Positions 31,088 to 39,238 of a DNA stretch of 64,000 nucleotides are shown here, piece by piece (position 1 is the stretch's first letter; every line of letters starts with the position of its first letter). The translations under genes were made by a program, and so were the position numbers. This DNA comes from Pseudomonas chlororaphis subsp. aurantiaca. GTDB taxonomy: Bacteria > Pseudomonadota > Gammaproteobacteria > Pseudomonadales > Pseudomonadaceae. The stretch covers positions 2,914,001 to 2,978,000 of the forward strand of contig NZ_CP059162.1 in the NCBI RefSeq assembly GCF_013466605.1, in the 5' to 3' direction. The notes beneath the pieces are model-generated. The model ran no database searches. It was not told the DNA's origin and saw only the letters and a program-made list of their open reading frames with translations.

Positions 31088-32089
31088 TCAACGTTTCTTC
31101 TTGCGCCAGACATCGATGAGCACCGCGAACACGATGATCAAACCCTTGGCGACTTGCTGGTAATAGGAAGACACCCCGAGCAGGTTCAGGCCGTTGTTGA
31201 TCACACCGATCAACAGCGCGCCGAACAGGGTGCCGACAATGCTGCCGGTGCCGCCGGAGAGGCTGGTACCGCCGATCACCACCGCGGCGATGGCGTCCAG
31301 TTCATAGGAAGTGCCGGCCTGGGGCAGGGCGGAAGTGGTGCGGGCCGAGAGCACCACACCGGCCAGGCCCGCCAGGAGCCCCGAGACCACATACACCGAG
31401 AACATCACCTTGCGTACGCCGATCCCCGAGGTGCGGGCGCTCTTTTCGTTGCCGCCCACCGCGTACACGTAGCGGCCGTAGGTGGTGTAGCGCAGGACCA
31501 TCCAGAAGATCAGCGCGACCACGGCGAAGATCACGATCGGCACACCCACCGGGCCGATCTTGCCGATGCCCAGGGCCAGGTAGTTGTCCGGCAGGTCGGT
31601 GACCGGGCTGCCGTCGTTGAGAATGAAGGTCATGCCACGGGCGATGCTGAGCATGCCGAGGGTGGCGACAAAGGGCGGGATCGACAGGTTGGCGACCATG
31701 AAGCCGTTGACCACCCCGAGCATCGCCCCGGCGAACATCCCGGCGCTGACCGCGGCCAGCAACCCGTAGCCCTGGGTGGCTACCAGGGCGCTGCACAGGC
31801 CGGCGAAGGCGAGGATCGAACCCACCGAGAGGTCGATGCCCTTGGTCAGGATCACGTAGGTCATGCCCACCGCGAGAATGCCGTTGATCGAGGTCTGGCG
31901 CAGGATGTCCATCCAGTTGCGCCAGGTCATGAAGTACTCGCTGGCAAAAGCCATGACCACGCACAGCAGGATGAAAACCAGCGGCAGGCCGAAGCGGTCG
32001 AGGGCCAGGCGCAGGCGGCTGCGGGGTGCCGGGCCGACGGCGGTGGAGGCGGGTGTGGCGGCAGGGGTGACAAGGGTCTTGGCGTTCAT
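31088..32089 (-). CDS. Sugar/polyol ABC transporter permease (RbsC type)
   Basis: 333-residue inner-membrane permease of the ribose/branched-chain family with about 8-10 hydrophobic spans. Family signatures: GMTYVILTKGIDLSVGSI (spans 2-3) and AVVIGGTSLSGGTGSI (cytoplasmic loop contacting the ATPase). ATG 32089 overlaps the stop of the ATPase gene in an ATGA arrangement; the long upstream open frame is a shadow of the ATPase. Confidence 0.94.
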   Translation of the reverse strand: MNAKTLVTPAATPASTAVGPAPRSRLRLALDRFGLPLVFILLCVVMAFASEYFMTWRNWMDILRQTSINGILAVGMTYVILTKGIDLSVGSILAFAGLCSALVATQGYGLLAAVSAGMFAGAMLGVVNGFMVANLSIPPFVATLGMLSIARGMTFILNDGSPVTDLPDNYLALGIGKIGPVGVPIVIFAVVALIFWMVLRYTTYGRYVYAVGGNEKSARTSGIGVRKVMFSVYVVSGLLAGLAGVVLSARTTSALPQAGTSYELDAIAAVVIGGTSLSGGTGSIVGTLFGALLIGVINNGLNLLGVSSYYQQVAKGLIIVFAVLIDVWRKKKR

Positions 32090-33573
32090 GAGGCGAGACT
32101 CAGCAGGGCTTCCTGGGAAAGAGCGGTATCGGTGCTGATGGTGACCAGGCGGCCGCCCTTGAACACCGCGATGCGATCGCTCAGGTGGAGCAGTTCCGGG
32201 GCTTCGGACGAGACCACTATGGCCGCGCCGCCAGCCCGCACGAACTCGTCCAGCAGGTGATAGATCTCCTGCTTGGCGCCTTCGTCGATGCCTCGGGTCG
32301 GTTCGTCGCACAGCAGGCACACCGGCTGGGTCGACAGGCACTTGGCGAGCACCACCTTCTGCTGGTTGCCGCCACTCATGGAGGCCACCGGCAGGTCCAG
32401 GGAGGAGACCTTGATCTGCAGGCGCTTGACCATGTCTTGGGCCAATGCCTGCTCCTTGCGGGCGTTGATCAGCGACCAGTTCGACAGCTGCCGGTAGGCC
32501 GACAGGGCAATGTTGGACAGGATGCTGCTACTGAGCACCAGGCCGCTGTCCTTGCGGTCTTCGGTGACCAGCGACAGGCCGGCGCGAATGGTCGCCGCCG
32601 GTGCGCCGACCGGCAGCGGCCGGCCTTGCAGGCTGACCGTGCCGGCGTCGGGTTCGGTGAGGCCATAGAGGCAGTTGAGGAATTCGCTGCGGCCTGAGCC
32701 CATCAAGCCGTAGATGCCGAGGATCTCGCCCTGGCGCAGTTGCAGGCTGATGTCCTGGAACTCGCCGTCGCGGCTCAGTCCCTGGACCTCCAGGCAATTG
32801 TGCGCCGCGCATTCGCGCCCGACCTTGTGGTCGATACGTTGCAGTTCCTGGCCGACGATGCCGCGTACCAGGTGGGCGCGATCGATGTCGGCCATGCGCC
32901 CGCTTTCGACGAAGGCGCCGTCGCGGAAGATGCTGTAGTCGTCGGCGATCTGCGCCAGCTCGCTCAGGCGGTGCGAGACATAGACGATCCCGGCGCCGCG
33001 GGCGGTGAGGCGGCGGATGGCCTTGAACAGGGTCTCGGCTTCGCGCTCGCCGATGGCCGAGGTCGGCTCGTCCATGATCATCACCTGGCAGTCATGGCTG
33101 AAGGCCTTGGCGATTTCCACCAGTTGCACCTGGGCCACGCTCAAGCGGTGCATGGGGCTGTCGGGGTCGACCTCGAACTCCAGGTTTTCCAGCAGTTCGC
33201 GGGTGCGCCGGTTGAGGGCCTTGCGGTCGACGATGCAGCCGGCGCGGCGCGGTTCGCGGCCGAGCCAGATGTTCTCGGCGACGCTCATGTAGGGAATGGG
33301 TTCCAGCTCCTGGGTGATCATCGCCACCCCAGCGGCCAGTGCATCGCCGGGGCGATTGAACTGCACCGGGCGACCGTTGAGCGCAATGCTGCCGGCGTCA
33401 CGCTGGGTGATGCCCATCAGGATGCTGAGGAAGGTGGATTTGCCGGCGCCGTTGCCGCCGCACAGGGCGTGCACGCTGCCGGCGCGCAGGGCGAGGCGGC
33501 CATCGCGCAGGGCAGGGATCCCGGCATAGGCCTTGGCGACATGTTCAGCCTGGAGCAGTAATGGCGTGGCCAT
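32086..33573 (-). CDS. Sugar/polyol ABC transporter ATPase (RbsA type, two ABC domains)
   Basis: 495 residues with two tandem ABC cassettes. The first has Walker A GGNGAGKS (about 39-46), a degenerate signature VAQVQLVEIAK and Walker B VMIMDEPTSA. The second has a degenerate Walker A GLMGSGRS and the signature SGGNQQKV. This asymmetry is usual for RbsA/MglA. ATG 33573 is preceded by GAGGA. It is the first gene of the leftward polyol operon; a TGATCATATG motif lies about 55-65 bases upstream. Confidence 0.94.
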   Translation of the reverse strand: MATPLLLQAEHVAKAYAGIPALRDGRLALRAGSVHALCGGNGAGKSTFLSILMGITQRDAGSIALNGRPVQFNRPGDALAAGVAMITQELEPIPYMSVAENIWLGREPRRAGCIVDRKALNRRTRELLENLEFEVDPDSPMHRLSVAQVQLVEIAKAFSHDCQVMIMDEPTSAIGEREAETLFKAIRRLTARGAGIVYVSHRLSELAQIADDYSIFRDGAFVESGRMADIDRAHLVRGIVGQELQRIDHKVGRECAAHNCLEVQGLSRDGEFQDISLQLRQGEILGIYGLMGSGRSEFLNCLYGLTEPDAGTVSLQGRPLPVGAPAATIRAGLSLVTEDRKDSGLVLSSSILSNIALSAYRQLSNWSLINARKEQALAQDMVKRLQIKVSSLDLPVASMSGGNQQKVVLAKCLSTQPVCLLCDEPTRGIDEGAKQEIYHLLDEFVRAGGAAIVVSSEAPELLHLSDRIAVFKGGRLVTISTDTALSQEALLSLAS

Positions 33574-33626
33574 CGGCGTGTCCTCGTGCTGTGAATTCTT
33601 ATTAGGTCGCAGAGTCATGTTTCGCT

Positions 33627-33637
33627 GTGATCATATG
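33627..33637. promoter_or_regulatory. Putative operator, left copy
   Basis: GTGATCATATG, identical to 33808-33818 and here continuing to a TGATCATATGTGTATCA imperfect palindrome (33628-33644). It lies upstream of the leftward ABC transporter operon. Probable binding site of the SorC-type regulator encoded at 34429. Confidence 0.55.
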
Positions 33638-33807
33638 TGTATCAAATGAAATTCTGATCAGTCAATCTCTTTCATGGTAAATCTGTATCGGCGCTCATTT
33701 ATGCTTTCGTAACCCTTTGTGTAGGGCTTTGACCCGGTTATCAGGTAAATCTTGCTTGACAGTCAGGGGGTGAATGCTTGAGAAATGCCTGAACAAAGTT
33801 TCATATA

Positions 33808-33822
33808 GTGATCATATGATCA
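33808..33822. promoter_or_regulatory. Putative operator, right copy
   Basis: Perfect 14-bp palindrome TGATCATATGATCA (33809-33822), about 36 bases before the RpiB-like gene. It shares an 11-bp core with the left copy, so the same regulator could control both divergent transcripts. Confidence 0.6.
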
Positions 33823-33857
33823 ATCTTGCTCTCACCCAGACAGCGGAGCGAAATGCC

Positions 33858-34319
33858 ATGAACACAGCCTTTTCAGTGGCCATCGGATGTGATGAAGCGG
33901 GTTTCGAGCTCAAGGAGTTGCTCAAGCGCCATATCGAGACCCTGGGCCATCCGGTGGAGGATTTCGGCACCCATTCCCTGGAGCCGGTGCTTTACCCGGA
34001 CATTGCCCTGGCGGTGGCCACGGCCATCGGTGCCGGGCATCACCGCCTGGGGGTGCTGGTCTGCGGGACGGGCATCGGCATGGCCATCTCGGCCAACAAG
34101 GTGCTGGGCATCCGCGCGGCCCAGGCCCACGACACCTACTCGGCCGAGCGCGCACGCAAGAGCAACGATGCACAGATTCTCTCCATCGGCGCGCGGGTGG
34201 TGGGGGCCGAGCTGGCCAAGAGCATCGTCAAGTCGTTCCTCGAGTCGGAGTTCGAGTCCGCGCGCTCGGGGGCCAAGGTCGAGCGGATCAACGCCATCGA
34301 ACGCGATGGCCACCGGTAG
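33858..34319 (+). CDS. RpiB/LacAB-family sugar-phosphate isomerase
   Basis: 153-residue aldose-ketose phosphate isomerase. The catalytic Cys is in GVLVCGTGIGMAISANK, and AHDTYSAERARKSNDAQ covers the second catalytic region. In the first motif GCDEAG, Glu replaces the His of the usual GCDHAG/GSDHAG, a departure from ordinary ribose-5-phosphate isomerase B. In tetritol pathways RpiB relatives convert D-erythrulose 4-phosphate to D-erythrose 4-phosphate, which would link this cluster to the pentose phosphate pathway. It is divergent from the transporter operon. Start ATG 33858 (MNTAFSVAIG); an upstream in-frame ATG-less extension was rejected. Confidence 0.88.
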   Translation: MNTAFSVAIGCDEAGFELKELLKRHIETLGHPVEDFGTHSLEPVLYPDIALAVATAIGAGHHRLGVLVCGTGIGMAISANKVLGIRAAQAHDTYSAERARKSNDAQILSIGARVVGAELAKSIVKSFLESEFESARSGAKVERINAIERDGHR

Positions 34320-34428
34320 GCGCCGGCTGCCGTGGAGCCCGCTGCCCATGGGGCAGAACCGGCTGTAGACGCGACCTGCATCGACTAGAGAGAATGCGCC
34401 TTTGATGCCCATACGGAAGCCAGTCCAC

Positions 34429-35409
34429 ATGAGTGACAGTACCCCGCGCGGAGCCAGCGACATCGATCTGATGACCGAGGTGGCGATGCTCTATTACCTT
34501 GAGAACGTCACTCAGGAGGCCATCGCCAAGCGCTTCGATCTGTCCCGGGCCAAGGTCAGCCGCCTGCTCAAGCGCGCGCGGGACGAAGGCATAGTCGAGG
34601 TCCGGGTGTTGCAGCATCCGGCGATGAACAACGAGCTGGAGCAGGCGCTGGTGGAGCGCTTCCAGCTGGATCGGGCGCTGATCGCGGTCGACCATAGCGA
34701 CCCCGACACCCAGCGCTCGGCGGTGGCCAGCCTGGTGGCCAACTACCTGAACAAGACCCTGAGCGACGGCATGATCGTCGCCGTCGGCATGGGCCGCAAT
34801 GTTGGCGCGGTGGCCGACAACGTGTTCCTGCCGGTGACCCGCAACTGCACCTTCGTCTGCGCCATCGGTGGCTCGTTGCGCGCCGGCGAGTACATGAACC
34901 CAGACCACATCTGCCGGCGCCTGGCCCTGCGTTTCGGCGCGGAAAGCGAAACCCTGTACGCCCCGGCGCTGGTGGCCAACCCGGAACTGCGCAGCGTGCT
35001 GATCAGCAACGACACCGTGCGTTCGACCCTGGACCGCGCCCGGCGCGCCGACATCGCGCTGATCGGCATTGGCGACATGAGCGAAAACAGCAACATGGTG
35101 CGCATGGGCTGGTTCTCGCCCCAGGAAATCGCCCAGGCGCGGTTGTCCGGCACCGTGGGCGACATGATGGGCTACGACTTCATCGACATTCATGGCCAGC
35201 CGGCGGTCAACGCCATCCAGGGCCGGGTGATCGGCCTGACCGTGCAGGAGCTGGTGCGCATCCCCGATGTGGTGGCCATCGCCAGTGAGAACACCAAGGC
35301 CGCGGCGACCCTGGGCGCCTTGCGTTCTGGAGTGATCAACACCCTGGCGACCACTGTGACCAATGCCCATACCATCCTCGCGTTGGACGATGCGACCCGT
35401 AAGGGCTGA
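34429..35409 (+). CDS. SorC/DeoR-type sugar-binding transcriptional regulator
   Basis: 326 residues: N-terminal helix-turn-helix (about 15-55; VTQEAIAKRFDLSRAKVSRLLKRA) and a C-terminal sugar-phosphate-binding domain (SorC family; VAVGMGRNVGAV and IGIGDMSENSNMVRMGW). It is 109 bases downstream of the isomerase in the same direction and is probably co-transcribed. Likely senses a phosphorylated intermediate such as erythrulose phosphate. ATG 34429 has GGAAG nine bases upstream; ATG 34405 is an alternative. Confidence 0.9.
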   Translation: MSDSTPRGASDIDLMTEVAMLYYLENVTQEAIAKRFDLSRAKVSRLLKRARDEGIVEVRVLQHPAMNNELEQALVERFQLDRALIAVDHSDPDTQRSAVASLVANYLNKTLSDGMIVAVGMGRNVGAVADNVFLPVTRNCTFVCAIGGSLRAGEYMNPDHICRRLALRFGAESETLYAPALVANPELRSVLISNDTVRSTLDRARRADIALIGIGDMSENSNMVRMGWFSPQEIAQARLSGTVGDMMGYDFIDIHGQPAVNAIQGRVIGLTVQELVRIPDVVAIASENTKAAATLGALRSGVINTLATTVTNAHTILALDDATRKG

Positions 35410-35840
35410 GGTCGCCAGAGCGCTTCACGGGCCAGCCTGCTCCTGCAAAAAGTGGCCTTTGCAGGCGTGGGCCGGTTCGCGATAACGCTGGCCCAGGCAG
35501 TGCCCGATAAGATCTTGAAATGATTTCCCGATAGGAAATCTCCCTTGAGGTTGTAGGATTCAAGTCCGTTTTTCTTCACAGGACTTGCATGAACACCCTC
35601 TCGGAGCCTCCCAGTCGTCCCTATTCCTGGACGCCTCAGCCTTTCCTCGTTCGATCCGCCTCGCAGCGCCTTCCCTCAGTCATAAGGCGCGGCCGTTACC
35701 CCGAACCTGCTGTTTTTCGCTGCTCGCCGCCGGTTGTCGCAACCGTCGGGCGCTGGCCTGCGTTCGCCGTTCCAAGGCCTTGTGGCCTTGCCTTGCCGTG
35801 CCCGGCTGTCTGATTTCACTGGAGAGATAGAGTCGTTTTT
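35410..35840 (+). other. 431-base gap with palindrome, leader of the TerC gene
   Basis: No convincing gene. Contains the palindrome GATTTCC-CGATA-GGAAATC at 35522-35540, a possible operator or promoter-proximal structure, followed by a C/T-rich leader of about 260 bases before ATG 35841. A 74-codon frame at 35589-35813 is Pro/Arg/Ser-rich and looks like chance. I looked for a yybP-ykoY manganese riboswitch, common before TerC genes, and did not find its conserved boxes. Confidence 0.4.
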
Positions 35841-37400
35841 ATGGAATGGATAATGGACCCCACGGCCTGGCTTGGCCTGTTGACCCTGATCGTGCTGGAG
35901 CTGGTGCTGGGTATCGACAACCTGGTGTTTATCGCGATCCTCGCGGACAAGTTGCCGCCCCATCAGCGTGACCGTGCACGGATAATCGGCCTGTCCCTGG
36001 CGCTGATCATGCGCCTGGGCCTGCTGGCGAGCATTTCCTGGTTGGTGACCCTGACCGCGCCGCTGTTCGAGGTGTTTGGCAAGAGCTTCTCCGGCCGTGA
36101 CCTGATCATGCTGTTCGGTGGTGTGTTCCTGTTGTTCAAGGCCACCATGGAATTGCATGAGCGCCTGGAAGGCCATGTCAGCCAGCGCACCGGCAATGCC
36201 GCTTACGCGTTGTTCTGGCCGATCGTGGCGCAGATCGTGGTGCTCGATGCGGTGTTCTCCCTGGACGCGGTGATCACCGCCGTGGGCATGGTCGACGAGC
36301 TGGCGGTGATGATGATGGCGGTGATCATTTCCATCGGCCTGATGATCGTCGCCAGCAAGCCGCTGACCCGCTTCGTCAACGCCCACCCGACGGTGATCAT
36401 GCTGTGCCTGGGCTTTCTGATGATGATCGGTTTTGCCCTGACCGCCGAAGGCCTGGGTTTCCACATTCCCAAAGGCTATCTGTACGCGGCCATCGGTTTC
36501 TCGATCCTGATCGAGCTGTTCAACCAGATCGCCCGTGCCCGCCGCAAGAAATCCATGCAGGGCCTGCGGCCGATGCGTGAGCGCACGGCCCATGCGGTGA
36601 TGCGCCTGCTGGGCGGTCGCCAGTTGGCGGTGGAGGAGGTGGGCGAGGAGATCGTCGACCTGCTGGACAATGGCCAAGCGCCGAGCGCCGAACTGTTCGA
36701 CCGCCGCGAGCGAGTGATGATCAGTGGCGTGCTGCAACTGGCCGAGCGGCCGATCCGTACCTTGATGACGGTGCGAGCCGACGTCGACTACATCGACCTG
36801 GCCGACGATGCCGAAGCCATCCGCAACAAGCTGATGCATTCGTCCTACTCGCGCCTGCCGCTGATTCGCGACGGCTCGGTGGAAGAGCCGCTGGGCTTCG
36901 TGCACAAAAAGGAACTGCTCAAGGAGTACCTGGCCGGCAACGAGCCGAACCTGGAGCACCTGGCGCGTACGGCGATCAACCTGCTGGACAGCTTCTCGAT
37001 CCTCAATGCCCTGGAACAGATGCGCAAGGCCTCGACCCACATCGCGTTCGTGATCAACGAATTCGGCGACTTCGTCGGCGTGCTGAGCATGACCGACATC
37101 CTCGAGTCCATCGCCGGCGAGCTGCCTGATGCCAGCGAAATCGAAGGTCCGGACATAGTCGAAGAGCAGGGCGGTTTCATGGTCAGCGGCGCCTTGAACC
37201 TGGCGCAGATCCGCCAGCGCACCGGCTTCAACGCCGAAGCCACCGAGGACTACCAGACCCTGGCCGGGCTGGTGATGAGCCTGCTGGACCGCTTGCCGGT
37301 GATTGGCGACCGGCTGCAATGGCAGGACTGGACGCTGCAGGTGGTGACGGTGGAAGAGCGGCGGGTGACGCGGGTGCTGCTCAGCCGTGAGGGCGAATAA
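35841..37400 (+). CDS. TerC-family membrane protein with CBS and CorC/HlyC domains
   Basis: 519 residues in three parts: an N-terminal TerC membrane domain with seven or so spans (about 1-230), a CBS pair (about 300-425; [15 protein letters not shown] and [17 protein letters not shown]) and a C-terminal transporter-associated CorC/HlyC domain (about 435-515). The acidic membrane residues in [12 protein letters not shown] and [12 protein letters not shown] are typical of TerC/Alx metal exporters. Probable role: metal (Mn) export or folding-zone protection, as proposed for YoaE/Alx relatives. Start [10 protein letters not shown]. Confidence 0.9.
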   Translation: MEWIMDPTAWLGLLTLIVLELVLGIDNLVFIAILADKLPPHQRDRARIIGLSLALIMRLGLLASISWLVTLTAPLFEVFGKSFSGRDLIMLFGGVFLLFKATMELHERLEGHVSQRTGNAAYALFWPIVAQIVVLDAVFSLDAVITAVGMVDELAVMMMAVIISIGLMIVASKPLTRFVNAHPTVIMLCLGFLMMIGFALTAEGLGFHIPKGYLYAAIGFSILIELFNQIARARRKKSMQGLRPMRERTAHAVMRLLGGRQLAVEEVGEEIVDLLDNGQAPSAELFDRRERVMISGVLQLAERPIRTLMTVRADVDYIDLADDAEAIRNKLMHSSYSRLPLIRDGSVEEPLGFVHKKELLKEYLAGNEPNLEHLARTAINLLDSFSILNALEQMRKASTHIAFVINEFGDFVGVLSMTDILESIAGELPDASEIEGPDIVEEQGGFMVSGALNLAQIRQRTGFNAEATEDYQTLAGLVMSLLDRLPVIGDRLQWQDWTLQVVTVEERRVTRVLLSREGE

Positions 37401-37502
37401 TCGAGGCCGGCCAGCTGGCCGCCGTCGCCCTCACTGCGGTTGAAGCCTTGCGTCTATTCCTGCACCATCGCCGCCCGCTTGTTCAATGGATGGAAGAGAA
37501 GT

Positions 37503-38417
37503 ATGCGCAAGGTTCGCATGGGCGCGGTACGCGGCAGGGCCGTCATGGGGGGATTCTGCCTGTTCACCCTGGTGCTGCTCGGCGGTTGTGATGACCAGGA
37601 TGCGGCACCCGCGGTGGCGCACCCGGTGGTGGAAATAGCCCTGCATGAGCCCATCGCCCAGGTGCTCGCCCGGAGCCCGCTGCCGTTTTCCAAGGACTGT
37701 CTGAAACCCGTCAGGATGTGCTGGTACAAGATCGAGCGCTCCGGCAATGACAAGAACCTGCCGGTTGCCCTGATCGGCGGTGAGCATGGGGTCAGGATCG
37801 AACAGGTCTCGGGGATCAGCACGGTGATCGACGAGGTCCTTGGAGATACGGTCAGTAATATCGACATCACGTTGCGAGGCCTGCCGGACAAAAGCCCTTA
37901 CGTCGAGCAACAGGCCTTCATTCTCCAGCGTATCGCCGAGCTCAAGAGCGCTGGCTGGAAGCGTTACTACCTGCCGTCGCAGCCGCGGGTTTCCGGCTCG
38001 CAGGCCGACAAGATTCCCTCTGGCGACAATGTGCTGGGCCACTACGTGCTCAACCATCCCTGGCTCGACCCGGATTACCCGATCCCGCTTGAGCGCTGGC
38101 TGCACAATAAGTCCTTCTACAGCTGGTACTTCCATCGGGACGACGCCTACCTGCATGTCTGGTCCTGGTGTTGGTATGACAGGCAGGCGCCCATGGAGCG
38201 AGCCACTTGCCTGACCACCCTGCAGTTGCAGAGCGAGTACGACTTCTGGTCGTCCAGCTTCGAGGAGAACGAGCGACCGCGCTGGAAGGAACTGATGCCC
38301 GCCAAGCTGGCCAAGGACCGGGAGGCGCGGCGAGGGGTGGAAGAACAATTACGGGCCGCCGGAATCAAGATCGACGACAGCTACCAGGATCCGCCGATCA
38401 AGGCACTGGCACCCTAA
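37503..38417 (+). CDS. Uncharacterised lipoprotein, 304 aa
   Basis: Starts at ATG 37503 with GGAAGAG nearby upstream. The lipoprotein signal ends in LLGGC with C29 as the lipidated residue. The mature part is Trp/Tyr-rich (WYKIERSG, FYSWYFHRDDAYLHVWSWCWYD) with several Cys, so disulfides are likely. I do not recognise a family with known function; similar sequences appear as hypothetical lipoproteins in Pseudomonas. It follows the TerC gene by about 100 bases. Confidence 0.75.
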   Translation: MRKVRMGAVRGRAVMGGFCLFTLVLLGGCDDQDAAPAVAHPVVEIALHEPIAQVLARSPLPFSKDCLKPVRMCWYKIERSGNDKNLPVALIGGEHGVRIEQVSGISTVIDEVLGDTVSNIDITLRGLPDKSPYVEQQAFILQRIAELKSAGWKRYYLPSQPRVSGSQADKIPSGDNVLGHYVLNHPWLDPDYPIPLERWLHNKSFYSWYFHRDDAYLHVWSWCWYDRQAPMERATCLTTLQLQSEYDFWSSSFEENERPRWKELMPAKLAKDREARRGVEEQLRAAGIKIDDSYQDPPIKALAP

Positions 38418-38704
38418 GCGCCTGAGACCTTGGGCGTGAGCGGGCGGGGGCGACAAGCCTCCTGGCGAGCGCGGACTGCGCAGGGCCCCGGGGCTGAATG
38501 AAAGCAGTGGGCGTGGGACTTGTCCAACTGCGGTGGGCGCTGGCGTGGGAGTCCTTCAACGCCGCGGCGCGGGGTGTTGCAAGGTAGGCAATCCGGTTGC
38601 GCGCTTGAGGGCGGCGCCGATGCGTGATGGCCACTGCCGGAGCGCGCAAGCGTGGGAAGTATGCGCAGCAGCAGAGGCCTCGACGAGGCCTCCGCGCCTG
38701 GGCT

Positions 38705-39166
38705 TCAGCCTGGCTGACGCTGTTTCAGCGCCGCATCCTGGGCATTGAAGGTGCGTGCCGCGGCGGCCACTTCCTTGCGCACGATGGTCTTGCCGATCGG
38801 CGCCAGGGCGATGCCCGCCAGCTTCAGGTGCTGGATGCCGAAAGGAATGCCGATGATGGTGATAAAGCACAGCAGCGCCGACATCACATGCCCCAGCGCC
38901 AGCCAGATACCGCCGAACACGAACCAGAGCACGTTGCCGATCACCCCCAGGCCGCTGGTGCCGATATCGTCCTTGTTGTTCAGCTCGCGCCGGCTGATCG
39001 CCTCCTTGCCGAACGGAAAGAACGAGAAGGTGCCGATGACGAAACAGGCCCGGCCCCAGGGAATGCCGACGATGCTGATAAAGGCCAGGATGCCCCACAG
39101 CCACCAGCACAGACCCATGAAAATGCCGCCGAGGATAAACCAGAGAAAATTGCCGATGGCGCTCAT
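38705..39166 (-). CDS. yccF: YccF-domain inner membrane protein
   Basis: 153-residue membrane protein with the duplicated YccF domain: IGNFLWFILGGIFMGLCWWLWG near the N-terminus is echoed by IGNVLWFVFGGIWLALGHVM in the second half, and each is followed by an IVGIPWG/IIGIPFG motif. Four spans are expected. No defined function. It stands alone, with 287 bases of unremarkable sequence on its downstream side. Confidence 0.9.
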   Translation of the reverse strand: MSAIGNFLWFILGGIFMGLCWWLWGILAFISIVGIPWGRACFVIGTFSFFPFGKEAISRRELNNKDDIGTSGLGVIGNVLWFVFGGIWLALGHVMSALLCFITIIGIPFGIQHLKLAGIALAPIGKTIVRKEVAAAARTFNAQDAALKQRQPG

Positions 39167-39238
39167 GTGAAGCTTCCTTGTTTGAACCGTGAAGGGTATC
39201 GAGCAGGCCCCGTTCGAGGCCCGTGCAGGTATAGACGC

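Noticed and set aside
35589..35813. 74-codon leader peptide before the TerC gene
   Set aside because: Pro/Arg/Ser-rich composition, weak ribosome binding site and an overlapping frame of the same kind; looks like chance in GC-rich leader DNA.
35410..35840. Possible yybP-ykoY manganese riboswitch before the TerC gene
   Set aside because: The leader is long enough and the gene family fits, but the conserved GGGGAG-type boxes were not found on the plus strand.
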